From an uncultured Verrucomicrobium sp. (lineage in GTDB: Bacteria; Verrucomicrobiota; Verrucomicrobiia; Methylacidiphilales; GAS474): 7,261 nucleotides of DNA. Position 1 is the stretch's first letter, and every line of letters starts with the position of its first letter. A model generated the notes under the pieces. The model saw only the letters and a list, made by a program, of their open reading frames with translations, made no database searches and was not told the origin of the DNA. Of the stretch, positions 1-5,748 are shown in pieces. The position numbers and the translations under genes are program-made. The stretch is taken from assembly GCA_903889845.1 (NCBI GenBank), contig CAISZB010000205.1:1-7261 (forward strand), written 5' to 3'.

Positions 1-127
1 ACCTCGTATGCCACAACTTTTTTAACTGAGCTGTCGGCCTGCTTCGGATCACCAGCCAAAAGCTAGCGACCAAGAAAATCCACCCAACAAAAAAACCGAT
101 AGCCAGGGGCGAAAGGGAGTGGCTCAT
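1..127 (-). CDS. Small or N-terminal part of a membrane protein, cut by the left edge
   Basis: This frame reads 42 codons without a stop from an ATG at 127-125 to the window edge. The product starts MSHSLSPLAIGFFVGW and carries one strong hydrophobic stretch, about residues 8-27 (Leu, Ile, Phe, Val, Trp rich). A basic segment with RSR and KK follows, the usual pattern of a membrane helix with a positive cytoplasmic flank. An excellent Shine-Dalgarno sequence (GGGAG, minus strand 139-135) sits 7 bases before the ATG and overlaps the recN stop codon. The gap to recN is 11 bp, so co-transcription and translational coupling are likely. Base composition is clearly lower in GC than in recN. I do not recognise the family; the rest of the gene lies outside the window. 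It could be a short chance ORF, but the start signal plus the membrane helix make a real gene more likely. Confidence 0.6.
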   Translation of the reverse strand, partial: MSHSLSPLAIGFFVGWIFLVASFWLVIRSRPTAQLKKLWHTR

Positions 128-134
128 TTCGCTT

Positions 135-140
135 CTCCCT
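135..140 (-). promoter_or_regulatory. Ribosome binding site of the gene after recN
   Basis: The minus strand reads AGGGAG here, 7 bases before the ATG at 127. The recN stop TAG (141-139) runs directly into it, forming TAGGGAG. A ribosome terminating on recN would therefore sit on the initiation site of the next gene, which is the usual geometry of translational coupling. This signal decides the start chosen for the partial membrane gene. Confidence 0.55.
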
Positions 141-1821
141 ACTTCCTCCCCATCCCCTTCTCCAACATCGCCTCCGCCAGCGCCAGCGATTCCTTGTTCG
201 CCCCTCCGAGCATCCGGGCCAGTTCCTTCGCCCGCGCCGGGCGGTCCAGCTCCGTCAACTTCGTCGTCGTCCGGCCCTCCTTGACCGCCTTCTCCACGTG
301 GAAGTGGGCCTCCCCCTGCGCGGCGACCTGGGGCTGGTGAGTGATGCAGAGGACCTGCCGCTCCCGGCTCGCACCCAGGCGGGCCAGCTTCCGGCCCACC
401 TCCCACGCCGTCTCCCCGCCGACGTTCGCATCGACTTCGTCGAAGACCAGGACGGGGACCGAGTCGACCTCGGCCAGCGTCGTCTTGATCGCCAACATCA
501 CGCGGGCCATCTCGCCGCTGGAGGCGATGGCGCGAAGGGGCTGCGTCGCTTCGCCCACGTTCGGGGCGAAAAGAAACTCCACCTCGTCGGCTCCGTCCGG
601 TCCCGGTTCCGCCTTGGCACGGAGGGCCACGTCGAAAATCGCCTGTTTGAACCCGAGACCCCGCAGTTCCCTCGTCACCGACTCCGCCAGCGGCTTCGCC
701 GTCTTCTTGCGGGCGGCGGTGAGCTTCGCGGCCAGGGCGGCGAGGGCCTGCCGCGCCTCGGCCTCCTCCTTCTCCAGCCGGGCCAGCGTCTCGTCCCGAT
801 CTTCCAGCGCACGGAGTTCCTCCTCCGCCGCCGCACCGGAGGCGATCACGTCGTCGAGGGTTGGGCCGTACTTCTTCTTCAGGCCGTGAAGGAGGGACAT
901 CCGTTCCTCCACCTGCCGCAGCCGCTCCCCGTCCAGCTCCACCCGCTCCGAGTAGTCCCGGACGGCGGAGGCCAGTTCCTGCAACTCGGCCACGGCGCGG
1001 TGATTCGCCTCGGCCCACTGGACCGCGTCGGGATCGACCTTCTGCCAGGCCAGGAGCGTCCGCTCCACCTGGGCCAGCTGCCCCAGGACGTTCCCCTCTC
1101 CGTCGCTCACCTGCTCCAGGAGGGAGGAGGCCCATTCCAAAATCTGCCGGGAATTGTTGGCCAGCCGGAAGTCGCGCTCCACCTCGACGTCCTCCCCCGG
1201 CTTCGGGCGGGCATTCCCGATCTCGGAGACGCGATGGCGGAGGCGCTCGATCCGGTCCTCCCGCTCCCGCTCGCTGAGGGTCAGCGCGGCCCGCCGCTCC
1301 CCGACCTCCCGCCACGCCGCATGGGCCCGGGCGACCTCGGCCCGAAGCGGCCCCGTCTTCCCATGGGCGTCGAGGAGGTGAAGCTGCTCCGCCGTCCGCA
1401 GGAGGGACTGATGGTCGTGTGGCCCGTGGAGGTCGACCAGGAGGTCGCCGATCTTCTTCAATGCCTGGAGCGTCACCGGGCTCCCGTTCGCAAATTGTTT
1501 GTTCGCTCCCGCCGAGGTCAGCGTCCGTTTCAGGAGCAGAATGCCCCCCTCGCACGGCTCCGCGCCCACCTCCTCCAACACCCCCGCGACCGCCCCGGCC
1601 ACCTCCCCGGAAAGGGCCACCTCCGCCTCGACGGCACAGGCCGCCTCGCCGGAACGGATCAAAGTTTTATCGGCCCGCTCCCCGGCCAGGAGCATCAGGG
1701 CGTCGATCAGGATCGATTTCCCCGCCCCGGTCTCCCCGGTCAGGGCATTGAAGCCGGGACCCAGCTCCCAGCGGAGGTCGTCGATCAGGGCCAGGTTCTT
1801 GATGCGGAGGGAGGAGATCAT
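139..1821 (-). CDS. recN: DNA repair protein RecN
   Basis: RecN is a cytosolic SMC-like ATPase that acts at DNA double-strand breaks, holding ends together and assisting RecA-dependent recombination. The 560 residues match the family length. The N-terminal half-ATPase has Walker A GETGAGKS at 29-36 and a Q-loop region LHGPHDHQSLL at 131-141. A charged, heptad-like coiled-coil section runs from about 160 to 375. The C-terminal half has a signature motif SSGEMARVMLAIK at 434-446, Walker B VLVFDEVDANVGGE at about 457-470 and a switch histidine in CITHQPQ at about 492-498. The signature reads SSGE where SGGE is usual. The start ATG gives the normal family N-terminus (MISSLRIKNLALID). No Shine-Dalgarno sequence precedes it; instead a C10 run on the coding strand lies 11-20 bases upstream. 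It is divergent from the hydrolase gene at 1906 and appears to lead a minus-strand operon. No LexA-type palindrome is evident upstream, so SOS control is not supported. Confidence 0.97.
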   Translation of the reverse strand: MISSLRIKNLALIDDLRWELGPGFNALTGETGAGKSILIDALMLLAGERADKTLIRSGEAACAVEAEVALSGEVAGAVAGVLEEVGAEPCEGGILLLKRTLTSAGANKQFANGSPVTLQALKKIGDLLVDLHGPHDHQSLLRTAEQLHLLDAHGKTGPLRAEVARAHAAWREVGERRAALTLSEREREDRIERLRHRVSEIGNARPKPGEDVEVERDFRLANNSRQILEWASSLLEQVSDGEGNVLGQLAQVERTLLAWQKVDPDAVQWAEANHRAVAELQELASAVRDYSERVELDGERLRQVEERMSLLHGLKKKYGPTLDDVIASGAAAEEELRALEDRDETLARLEKEEAEARQALAALAAKLTAARKKTAKPLAESVTRELRGLGFKQAIFDVALRAKAEPGPDGADEVEFLFAPNVGEATQPLRAIASSGEMARVMLAIKTTLAEVDSVPVLVFDEVDANVGGETAWEVGRKLARLGASRERQVLCITHQPQVAAQGEAHFHVEKAVKEGRTTTKLTELDRPARAKELARMLGGANKESLALAEAMLEKGMGRK

Positions 1822-1831
1822 CGCTGAGCGT

Positions 1832-1841
1832 GGGGGGGGGG
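1832..1841. repeat. G10 homopolymer tract in the recN leader
   Basis: Ten consecutive G on the plus strand (C10 in recN mRNA sense) lie 10 bp upstream of the recN start codon. If the candidate promoter at 1855-1883 is used, the tract is transcribed as part of a short 5' leader. Runs of this length are prone to slippage and to sequencing error, so the exact length may be uncertain or variable. Confidence 0.9.
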
Positions 1842-1854
1842 AAAGACAGGCGTC

Positions 1855-1883
1855 TATTTAGCTCTTCCGCCCTTTCCTGCCAA
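1855..1883 (-). promoter_or_regulatory. Candidate sigma-70-type promoter for recN
   Basis: On the minus strand, TTGGCA (1883-1878, five of six bases of the -35 consensus) is separated by exactly 17 bases from TAAATA (1860-1855). TAAATA matches only three of six bases of TATAAT. Transcription would start near 1848, giving a leader of about 27 bases that includes the C10 tract. The spacing and the -35 match are good and the -10 match is weak, so this is a candidate only. I found no comparably good promoter for the plus-strand cluster; only TGATAA at 1885-1890 looks like a -10 hexamer. Confidence 0.4.
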
Positions 1884-1899
1884 CTGATAAGAAAAGAGC
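1861..1899. repeat. 6-bp inverted repeat in the recN / hydrolase divergent region
   Basis: GCTCTT (1861-1866) and AAGAGC (1894-1899) are perfect inverted copies separated by 27 bp. The right arm covers the purine-rich GAAAAGAG stretch that is the only plausible ribosome binding site for the gene starting at 1906. The arms also flank the -35 hexamer of the candidate recN promoter. It could be an operator or an mRNA structure, or simply chance, since six matching bases are not rare. Confidence 0.25.
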
Positions 1900-1905
1900 C
1901 TCAAA

Positions 1906-2715
1906 ATGGCCCCCGTCACCGTCACCATCCTCGGCTCCGGCACCTCCCAGGGCGTCCCGATGCTGACCTGCACCTGCCCCGTCTGCACCTCGACCAACCC
2001 GAAGGACAAGCGGACCCGCTCCTCGATCTACCTGAACGACGGGGACGAGGTCGCGATCCTCGTCGATACGACGCCGGAACTCCGCGTCCAGTGCCTGGCC
2101 CAGGGCGTGACCCGGGTGACGACCGTCCTCCTCACCCACGCCCACGCCGACCACCTCTTCGGCTTCGACGACCTCCGCTGCTTCTGCATGGCAAACAAGG
2201 CCCGGATGCCGATCCATGCCTCGGAGGAGACCTTTGCCGTCCTCCGCCGCTCCTACGGCTACGCCTTCGATCCCGGGATGCACGTCCACGGCTACGTACG
2301 GACCGACGCCTTCCCCTTCCCGCCCGTCGGCGAGTCCTTTTCCGTCGGCCCCCTGGAGATCACCCCCCTCCCCGTCGTCCACGGCCGGGCCGTCACCCAC
2401 GGCTTCCTGTTCCGGCGGGACGGGCGGAAGCTCCTCGCCTACATCCCCGATTGCAAGGTCCTCTCCGAGACGGCCCGGGAGGCGATCCGGGGCGTCGAGC
2501 GCCTGGTGATCGACGGCCTGCGCGACGAGCCGCACGACACCCACATGACGATCCGGGAAGCCCTCGCGGCAGGACGCGAGGTCGATGCCGGGGAGACGAT
2601 CCTCACCCACCTCACCCACCACAAATCCCACGCCGACCGCGAAGCGGAGTTGCCTCCCGGCTGCCGGGTCGCCTACGATGGAATGCGGTTTACTCTTGGG
2701 GAACCCTTGGCTTAG
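1906..2715 (+). CDS. PhnP-like metallo-beta-lactamase-fold hydrolase
   Basis: The product is a 269-residue cytosolic metal-dependent hydrolase of the PhnP/COG1235 branch of the metallo-beta-lactamase superfamily. The metal-binding signature THAHADH lies at 77-83 (His78, His80, Asp82, His83), with further likely ligands His159, Asp182 (IPDC) and His235 (LTHLTHH). A cysteine cluster at Cys22, Cys24 and Cys27, with His238, matches the extra structural zinc site known in E. coli PhnP, and length and motif order agree with PhnP. PhnP cleaves phosphoribosyl 1,2-cyclic phosphate in the C-P lyase pathway. No other phn genes are visible here, so the substrate may be another cyclic phosphodiester and I assign only the family. 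The ATG start gives the typical MAPVTVTILGSGTSQGVP opening; the ribosome site (GAAAAGAG) is weak. It leads a co-directional cluster, with the next gene 13 bp downstream. Confidence 0.88.
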   Translation: MAPVTVTILGSGTSQGVPMLTCTCPVCTSTNPKDKRTRSSIYLNDGDEVAILVDTTPELRVQCLAQGVTRVTTVLLTHAHADHLFGFDDLRCFCMANKARMPIHASEETFAVLRRSYGYAFDPGMHVHGYVRTDAFPFPPVGESFSVGPLEITPLPVVHGRAVTHGFLFRRDGRKLLAYIPDCKVLSETAREAIRGVERLVIDGLRDEPHDTHMTIREALAAGREVDAGETILTHLTHHKSHADREAELPPGCRVAYDGMRFTLGEPLA

Positions 2716-2727
2716 ATTGACCCGTAC

Positions 2728-2745
2728 GATGCCGATGCCGATGCC
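2728..2745 (+). repeat. Three tandem GATGCC hexamers at the start of the TIGR03790-like gene
   Basis: GATGCC is repeated three times without interruption, giving three in-frame ATG codons at 2729, 2735 and 2741 and the N-terminus MPMPMP. Gain or loss of a unit would keep the frame and only change the length of the signal peptide n-region. It also makes the true initiation codon ambiguous by up to four residues. Confidence 0.75.
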
Positions 2746-4564
2746 TTTCCAGCGACGCGCCCTTTGGGTCACGGTCCTCCTCGCCATCGTCCTCCCCTCC
2801 TCCCTCCTCCGGGCCATCACGCCCCAGAACCAGCTCCGCGACCACCTCCTCGTCGTCTACAACACCCTCTCCCCGGACAGCCTCTCCCTCGCCCACTACT
2901 ACGCGAAGGCCCGGAACATCCCCGACGACCGCGTCCTGGGCATCGAATGCCCGATCGACGAGGAAATCACCCGGACCCAGTACGAAAAACAGATCCGCAC
3001 CCCCATCGACGACTACCTCCTCCGCAAGGGGTGGATGAAGCGCTCCCCCGGCCAGTTCCCCCTCGGCCAGAACAAGACCCTCGACGTCACCCTCGCGAAC
3101 GACAACAAGATCTGGTGCATCGTCCTGATGAAGGGCATCCCCCTGAAGATCGCCCACGATCCCGGCATCCAGGAACCCCCTCCCGCCGTCGCGGAACTCA
3201 ACACCAACGCCGCCTGCGTCGATTCCGAGCTGGCCCTCCTCCCCATCCAGGGCCTCCCCGTCGTCGGCGTCATGCCGAACCCCTTCTACCTTCTCGGCTT
3301 CAAGCGCCACTTCGACGAGCTCGACGCCCTCCAGATGATCCTCGTCGGCCGCCTCGACGGCCCCACGGCCAACGATGTCCGCCGGATGATCGACGACGCG
3401 AAGCTGGCCGAACAGAACCGCCTCGCCGGGCGGGTGAAGATCGACGCCCGCGGCCTCAACCAGGAGAGCAGCGGCTACTACTCCGGCGACAAGATGCTGA
3501 CCGACAGCGTCCCCCTCCTCCGCAAGGAAGGGATGGAAGTCGAGGTCGACACGAAGCCCGACCTCTTCCCCGACAACCTCCCCTGGACCAACGTCGCCCT
3601 CTACGCCGGCTGGTACGCCCAGGACGCGAAGGGCCCCTTCATGCGCGAGGTGAAGGAGGGCAGCACCACGGAGCCCGCCTTCGCCAAGGGGGCCATCGCC
3701 TACCACATCCACTCCTACGGCGCCGCCACCCTCCGCTCCGACAAGGACCACTGGGCCGGCCCCCTCCTGGCCCACGGCGCCGCCGCCACCATGGGCGCCG
3801 TCTACGAGCCCTACCTCGACTTCCTCCCCCACTGGGACCAGTTCGTCGGGCGCATCCTCGACGGGGAGACCTTCATCGAAGCCGGCTACGGCTCCCAGAA
3901 GGTCCTCTCCTGGATGACCACCTTCGTCGGCGACCCCCTCTACACCCCCTTCGCCGTCCCCACCGACCAGGCCATCGCCGTCAGCGGCCCCGGCAAGCAC
4001 CGGGACTTCCTCCTCGTCCAAACCCTCCGCCGCCAGCTCAACGCCGCCGGCAGCGCCCAGGACGACGCCGACAACCTGAAGGACCTCAAGGAACGGCTGA
4101 AAAACCTCGTCGCCGATCCCCAGCTCACCACCGTCGGCTGGGAAGGTTACGGCGACCTGATGAGCGACCCGCGCCTCCTCCCGGCGAACACCACCGTCGC
4201 CCAGTCCTACGAGAAAGCTTTCAACCTCGCCACCAGCCTCGAAGACCAGGAGCGAACCAACCTGAAGGCCGCGAAGGCCTACATGGACCGCTTCCGCCCG
4301 AAGGACGCCCGCCGGGTCCTCCTCCTCCAGCTCAACCGCTACCCCAACGAGTCGATCTACTACGGCCTCATGGACTACTACAAACAGGTCCAGAACTCCG
4401 ACGGCATCCCCCCCGCCTCGCCCGCAGCAACGACCAAAGGCAGCGCCGCCCCGGCCCTGGCTCCCGCCGCCGTCGCCCCCTCCATCGCGGAGCCCGCCAC
4501 GGGCTCCTCCCTCGCCTCCCCCTCCCTTTCCTCCGGCTCGGCCAGTTCGGGTCCGCTCCAATAA
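2729..4564 (+). CDS. Secreted TIGR03790-like protein of unknown function
   Basis: This is a 611-residue exported protein whose family function is not established. The N-terminus has a short basic stretch (RR at 9-10), a hydrophobic core of about 11-27 and a plausible signal peptidase site after LLRA (residue 29). The mature part resembles the TIGR03790 family: VVYNTLSPDSLSLAHYYAKAR near 42-62 (a nascent-chain-to-sheet opening followed by NIPDDRV), then LYAGWYA at 291-297, HIHSYGA at 326-332, a GPLLAHGAAATMGAVYEPY stretch at 344-362 and VGDPLYTPF at 400-408. The last three are ordered as in gingipain/caspase-like proteins, but the catalytic Cys is absent. Residues about 415-555 are a helical, charged extension. 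The final roughly 50 residues are Ala/Pro/Ser-rich low complexity, with no PEP-CTERM or LPXTG anchor. No Shine-Dalgarno sequence lies in the 13-bp gap after the hydrolase stop, so translation is probably coupled. The frame is open upstream to 2585, but that part overlaps the hydrolase gene and is not coding. Confidence 0.8.
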   Translation: MPMPMPFQRRALWVTVLLAIVLPSSLLRAITPQNQLRDHLLVVYNTLSPDSLSLAHYYAKARNIPDDRVLGIECPIDEEITRTQYEKQIRTPIDDYLLRKGWMKRSPGQFPLGQNKTLDVTLANDNKIWCIVLMKGIPLKIAHDPGIQEPPPAVAELNTNAACVDSELALLPIQGLPVVGVMPNPFYLLGFKRHFDELDALQMILVGRLDGPTANDVRRMIDDAKLAEQNRLAGRVKIDARGLNQESSGYYSGDKMLTDSVPLLRKEGMEVEVDTKPDLFPDNLPWTNVALYAGWYAQDAKGPFMREVKEGSTTEPAFAKGAIAYHIHSYGAATLRSDKDHWAGPLLAHGAAATMGAVYEPYLDFLPHWDQFVGRILDGETFIEAGYGSQKVLSWMTTFVGDPLYTPFAVPTDQAIAVSGPGKHRDFLLVQTLRRQLNAAGSAQDDADNLKDLKERLKNLVADPQLTTVGWEGYGDLMSDPRLLPANTTVAQSYEKAFNLATSLEDQERTNLKAAKAYMDRFRPKDARRVLLLQLNRYPNESIYYGLMDYYKQVQNSDGIPPASPAATTKGSAAPALAPAAVAPSIAEPATGSSLASPSLSSGSASSGPLQ

Positions 4565-4570
4565 AAGGAA

Positions 4571-4586
4571 GGGGAGCCACCTCCCC
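4571..4586 (+). promoter_or_regulatory. Stem-loop covering the ribosome binding site of the TatD-family gene
   Basis: GGGGAG (4571-4576), loop CCAC and CTCCCC (4581-4586) form a perfect 6-bp GC-rich hairpin that ends on the base before the ATG at 4587. Its left arm contains the only good Shine-Dalgarno sequence (GGAG, 10 bases before the start). In free mRNA the site would be masked. Ribosomes finishing the upstream gene at 4564 could open it, so coupling is a reasonable inference. No U-tract follows, so it is not an intrinsic terminator. Confidence 0.5.
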
Positions 4587-5408
4587 ATGCTGATCGACAC
4601 CCACGCCCACCTCGACTACCCCGATTTCGCCCCCGACTTCGACGCCGTCCTCGCCCGCGCGAAGGAAGCCGGAGTCACCGAGGTCGTCTCCATCGGCACC
4701 CGGCTCGACTCCAGCCGCCGCGCCCTGGCCCTGGCCCAGTCCCATCCCGGCATCGTCCACGCCGCCGTCGGCATCCACCCCTGCGACGTCGGCTCCGAGA
4801 GCCTCTCCCAGCTCGATGCCCTCCGCGCCTTGGCACGGGAACCGGGCGTCGCCGCCCTCGGGGAAACCGGCCTCGACTACTACCGCCTCCCCGGTGCCAA
4901 AGAAGCTCCCGACGACCCCGTCCTCGCTGCCGAGATCGACGAGCGGATCAAAAAGTGGCAGGCCGAAGTCTTCCGCGCCCAGTTGGAAATCGCCGCCGAA
5001 ACCGGCCTCAACGTCGTCATCCACCAGCGCGGCGATTGCTGGGCCGACACCCTCCATATTTTGAAAGACTTCACCGGGAAACTGCGGGGCGTCTTCCACT
5101 GCTTCGGCGGGACGCCCGAGCAGGCCACCGAGGTCATCGCCCTGGGCCACCTCGTCTCCTTCACCGGCATCGTCACCTTCAAGAACGCCGAGCTCGTCCA
5201 CCAGACCGCCCGCACCGTCCCCCTGGACCAATTCATGGTCGAGACCGATTGCCCCTACCTCGCCCCCGTCCCCCACCGCGGCAAACGGTGCGAGCCCGCC
5301 CACACCCGCCTCGTCGCCGAGAAAATCGCCGAACTCCGCGGCCTCCCCCTTGCCGAGATCGCCGCCGCGACGACGAAGACGGCGCGGGGGTTCTTCAGGA
5401 TGGGATAA
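4587..5408 (+). CDS. TatD-family metal-dependent hydrolase (putative DNase)
   Basis: The 273-residue product belongs to the TatD/YcfH/YjjV amidohydrolase family, cytosolic enzymes with a TIM-barrel fold; several members are 3'-5' exonucleases or deoxyribonucleases. All expected metal ligands are present: His6 and His8 in DTHAHLD, Glu93 in LGETGLDYY, His146 in VIHQR, His171 in FHCFGG and Asp221 in ETDCPYLAP. The sequence between the GLDYY motif and the following Q-F-Q-L helix (about residues 100-123) contains an insertion rich in Ala, Pro and Asp; common relatives are shorter here. It is the third gene of the plus-strand cluster, 22 bp after the TIGR03790-like gene, with a hairpin on its ribosome site. 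It ends 9 bp from the convergent HicB-like gene, and no terminator hairpin is visible between them. The exact substrate cannot be told from sequence, so no gene symbol is given. Confidence 0.93.
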   Translation: MLIDTHAHLDYPDFAPDFDAVLARAKEAGVTEVVSIGTRLDSSRRALALAQSHPGIVHAAVGIHPCDVGSESLSQLDALRALAREPGVAALGETGLDYYRLPGAKEAPDDPVLAAEIDERIKKWQAEVFRAQLEIAAETGLNVVIHQRGDCWADTLHILKDFTGKLRGVFHCFGGTPEQATEVIALGHLVSFTGIVTFKNAELVHQTARTVPLDQFMVETDCPYLAPVPHRGKRCEPAHTRLVAEKIAELRGLPLAEIAAATTKTARGFFRMG

Positions 5409-5417
5409 GAGAGAAAA

Positions 5418-5642
5418 TCAAACCGCCACCGCTTCCGCCACCATTGCCCTCTTTTCCGGCAACGCCTGCCCGGCCCGGCGGCGCTGCGTCACCTCCTCGC
5501 TCACGTGGCGGCACAGTTCGGCGTAGACCTCTTGCTCGTCGTGACCGTGGCAGACCCCGCCGATGAAGAGATCGGGGCAATACCCCACATAATAGCGCCC
5601 CTTTTCCCTCCATTGGACGAACTTCAGGTAATCGACTTTCAT
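5418..5642 (-). CDS. Solitary HicB-like small protein
   Basis: The 74-residue product resembles the HicB-like fold: a short beta-strand opening (KVDYLKFVQW), then GRYYVGYCPDLFIGGVCHG and an amphipathic helix DEQEVYAELCRHVSEEV. In HicBA systems HicB neutralises the HicA RNase and often represses its own promoter. No HicA-like gene (a small basic protein with a GSH-type motif) is visible on either side, and no ribbon-helix-helix DNA-binding tail is obvious, so this is an orphan HicB-like protein of unknown role. The start at 5642 fits the domain boundary but has no ribosome site. An in-frame ATG at 5699 is preceded by GGAG (5710-5707) with a 7-base gap and would add 19 residues. The frame stays open far upstream, antisense to ilvD, but that part is not coding. 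It is convergent with the TatD-family gene and divergent from ilvD. Confidence 0.7.
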   Translation of the reverse strand: MKVDYLKFVQWREKGRYYVGYCPDLFIGGVCHGHDEQEVYAELCRHVSEEVTQRRRAGQALPEKRAMVAEAVAV

Positions 5643-5706
5643 TTTCGGCGTTGGGTCCTGTGAGTCAGGTTCGATTTTAGCCCCCTTGGTAATAAGCATA
5701 CGCCGA

Positions 5707-5710
5707 CTCC
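5707..5710 (-). promoter_or_regulatory. Shine-Dalgarno for the alternative HicB-like start
   Basis: GGAG on the minus strand lies 7 bases before an in-frame ATG at 5699-5697. It would initiate a 93-residue form of the HicB-like protein starting MLITKGAKIEPD. The added 19 residues use lower-GC codons than the rest and do not look like part of the conserved domain. Confidence 0.35.
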
Positions 5711-5715
5711 GCCCA

Positions 5716-5732
5716 GGCGCAAATAACGCGCC
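5716..5732. repeat. Inverted repeat between the HicB-like gene and ilvD
   Basis: GGCGC and GCGCC are perfect 5-bp arms around an AT-rich 7-base centre (AAATAAC). It lies in the divergent 144-bp region, upstream of both genes. It could be an operator, with the AT-rich centre serving as a -10-like element for the minus-strand gene, or a weak hairpin. No U-tract follows on either strand, so a terminator is unlikely. Confidence 0.3.
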
Positions 5733-5748
5733 CCTTTGCCGAGGCTTG

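Noticed and set aside
298..1827. 509-codon plus-strand frame opposite recN
   Set aside because: It lies entirely antisense to an unmistakable recN with all ATPase motifs; its own translation is low-complexity Leu/Arg/Pro/Gly.
1842..1905. LexA/SOS box controlling recN
   Set aside because: No CTGT-N8-ACAG, GAAC-type or TGTTC-N4-GAACA palindrome could be seen in the divergent region.
1906..2715. Assignment as phnP of a C-P lyase pathway
   Set aside because: No other phosphonate genes are present in the window; the fold and zinc sites only support the broader PhnP-like family.
1858..2820. 320-codon minus-strand frame opposite the PhnP-like gene
   Set aside because: Val/Gly/Asp-rich shadow of the plus-strand hydrolase, whose metal-binding motifs are complete.
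4571..4586. Intrinsic terminator between the exported protein and the TatD-family gene
   Set aside because: The hairpin lacks a following U-tract and its right arm ends on the next start codon, so a translational role fits better.
2764..4593. 609-codon open frame on the plus strand in another frame over the same gene
   Set aside because: The product is a Pro/Arg repeat-like sequence typical of a shifted frame in C-rich coding DNA, with no recognisable domain.
2690..4600. 636-codon open frame on the minus strand opposite the TIGR03790-like gene
   Set aside because: Its product is an unnatural Val/Gly/Glu/Asp-rich string without motifs. It arises because the sense gene uses mostly C-ending codons, which remove stops from the antisense frame. 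The sense gene has a signal peptide and family motifs.
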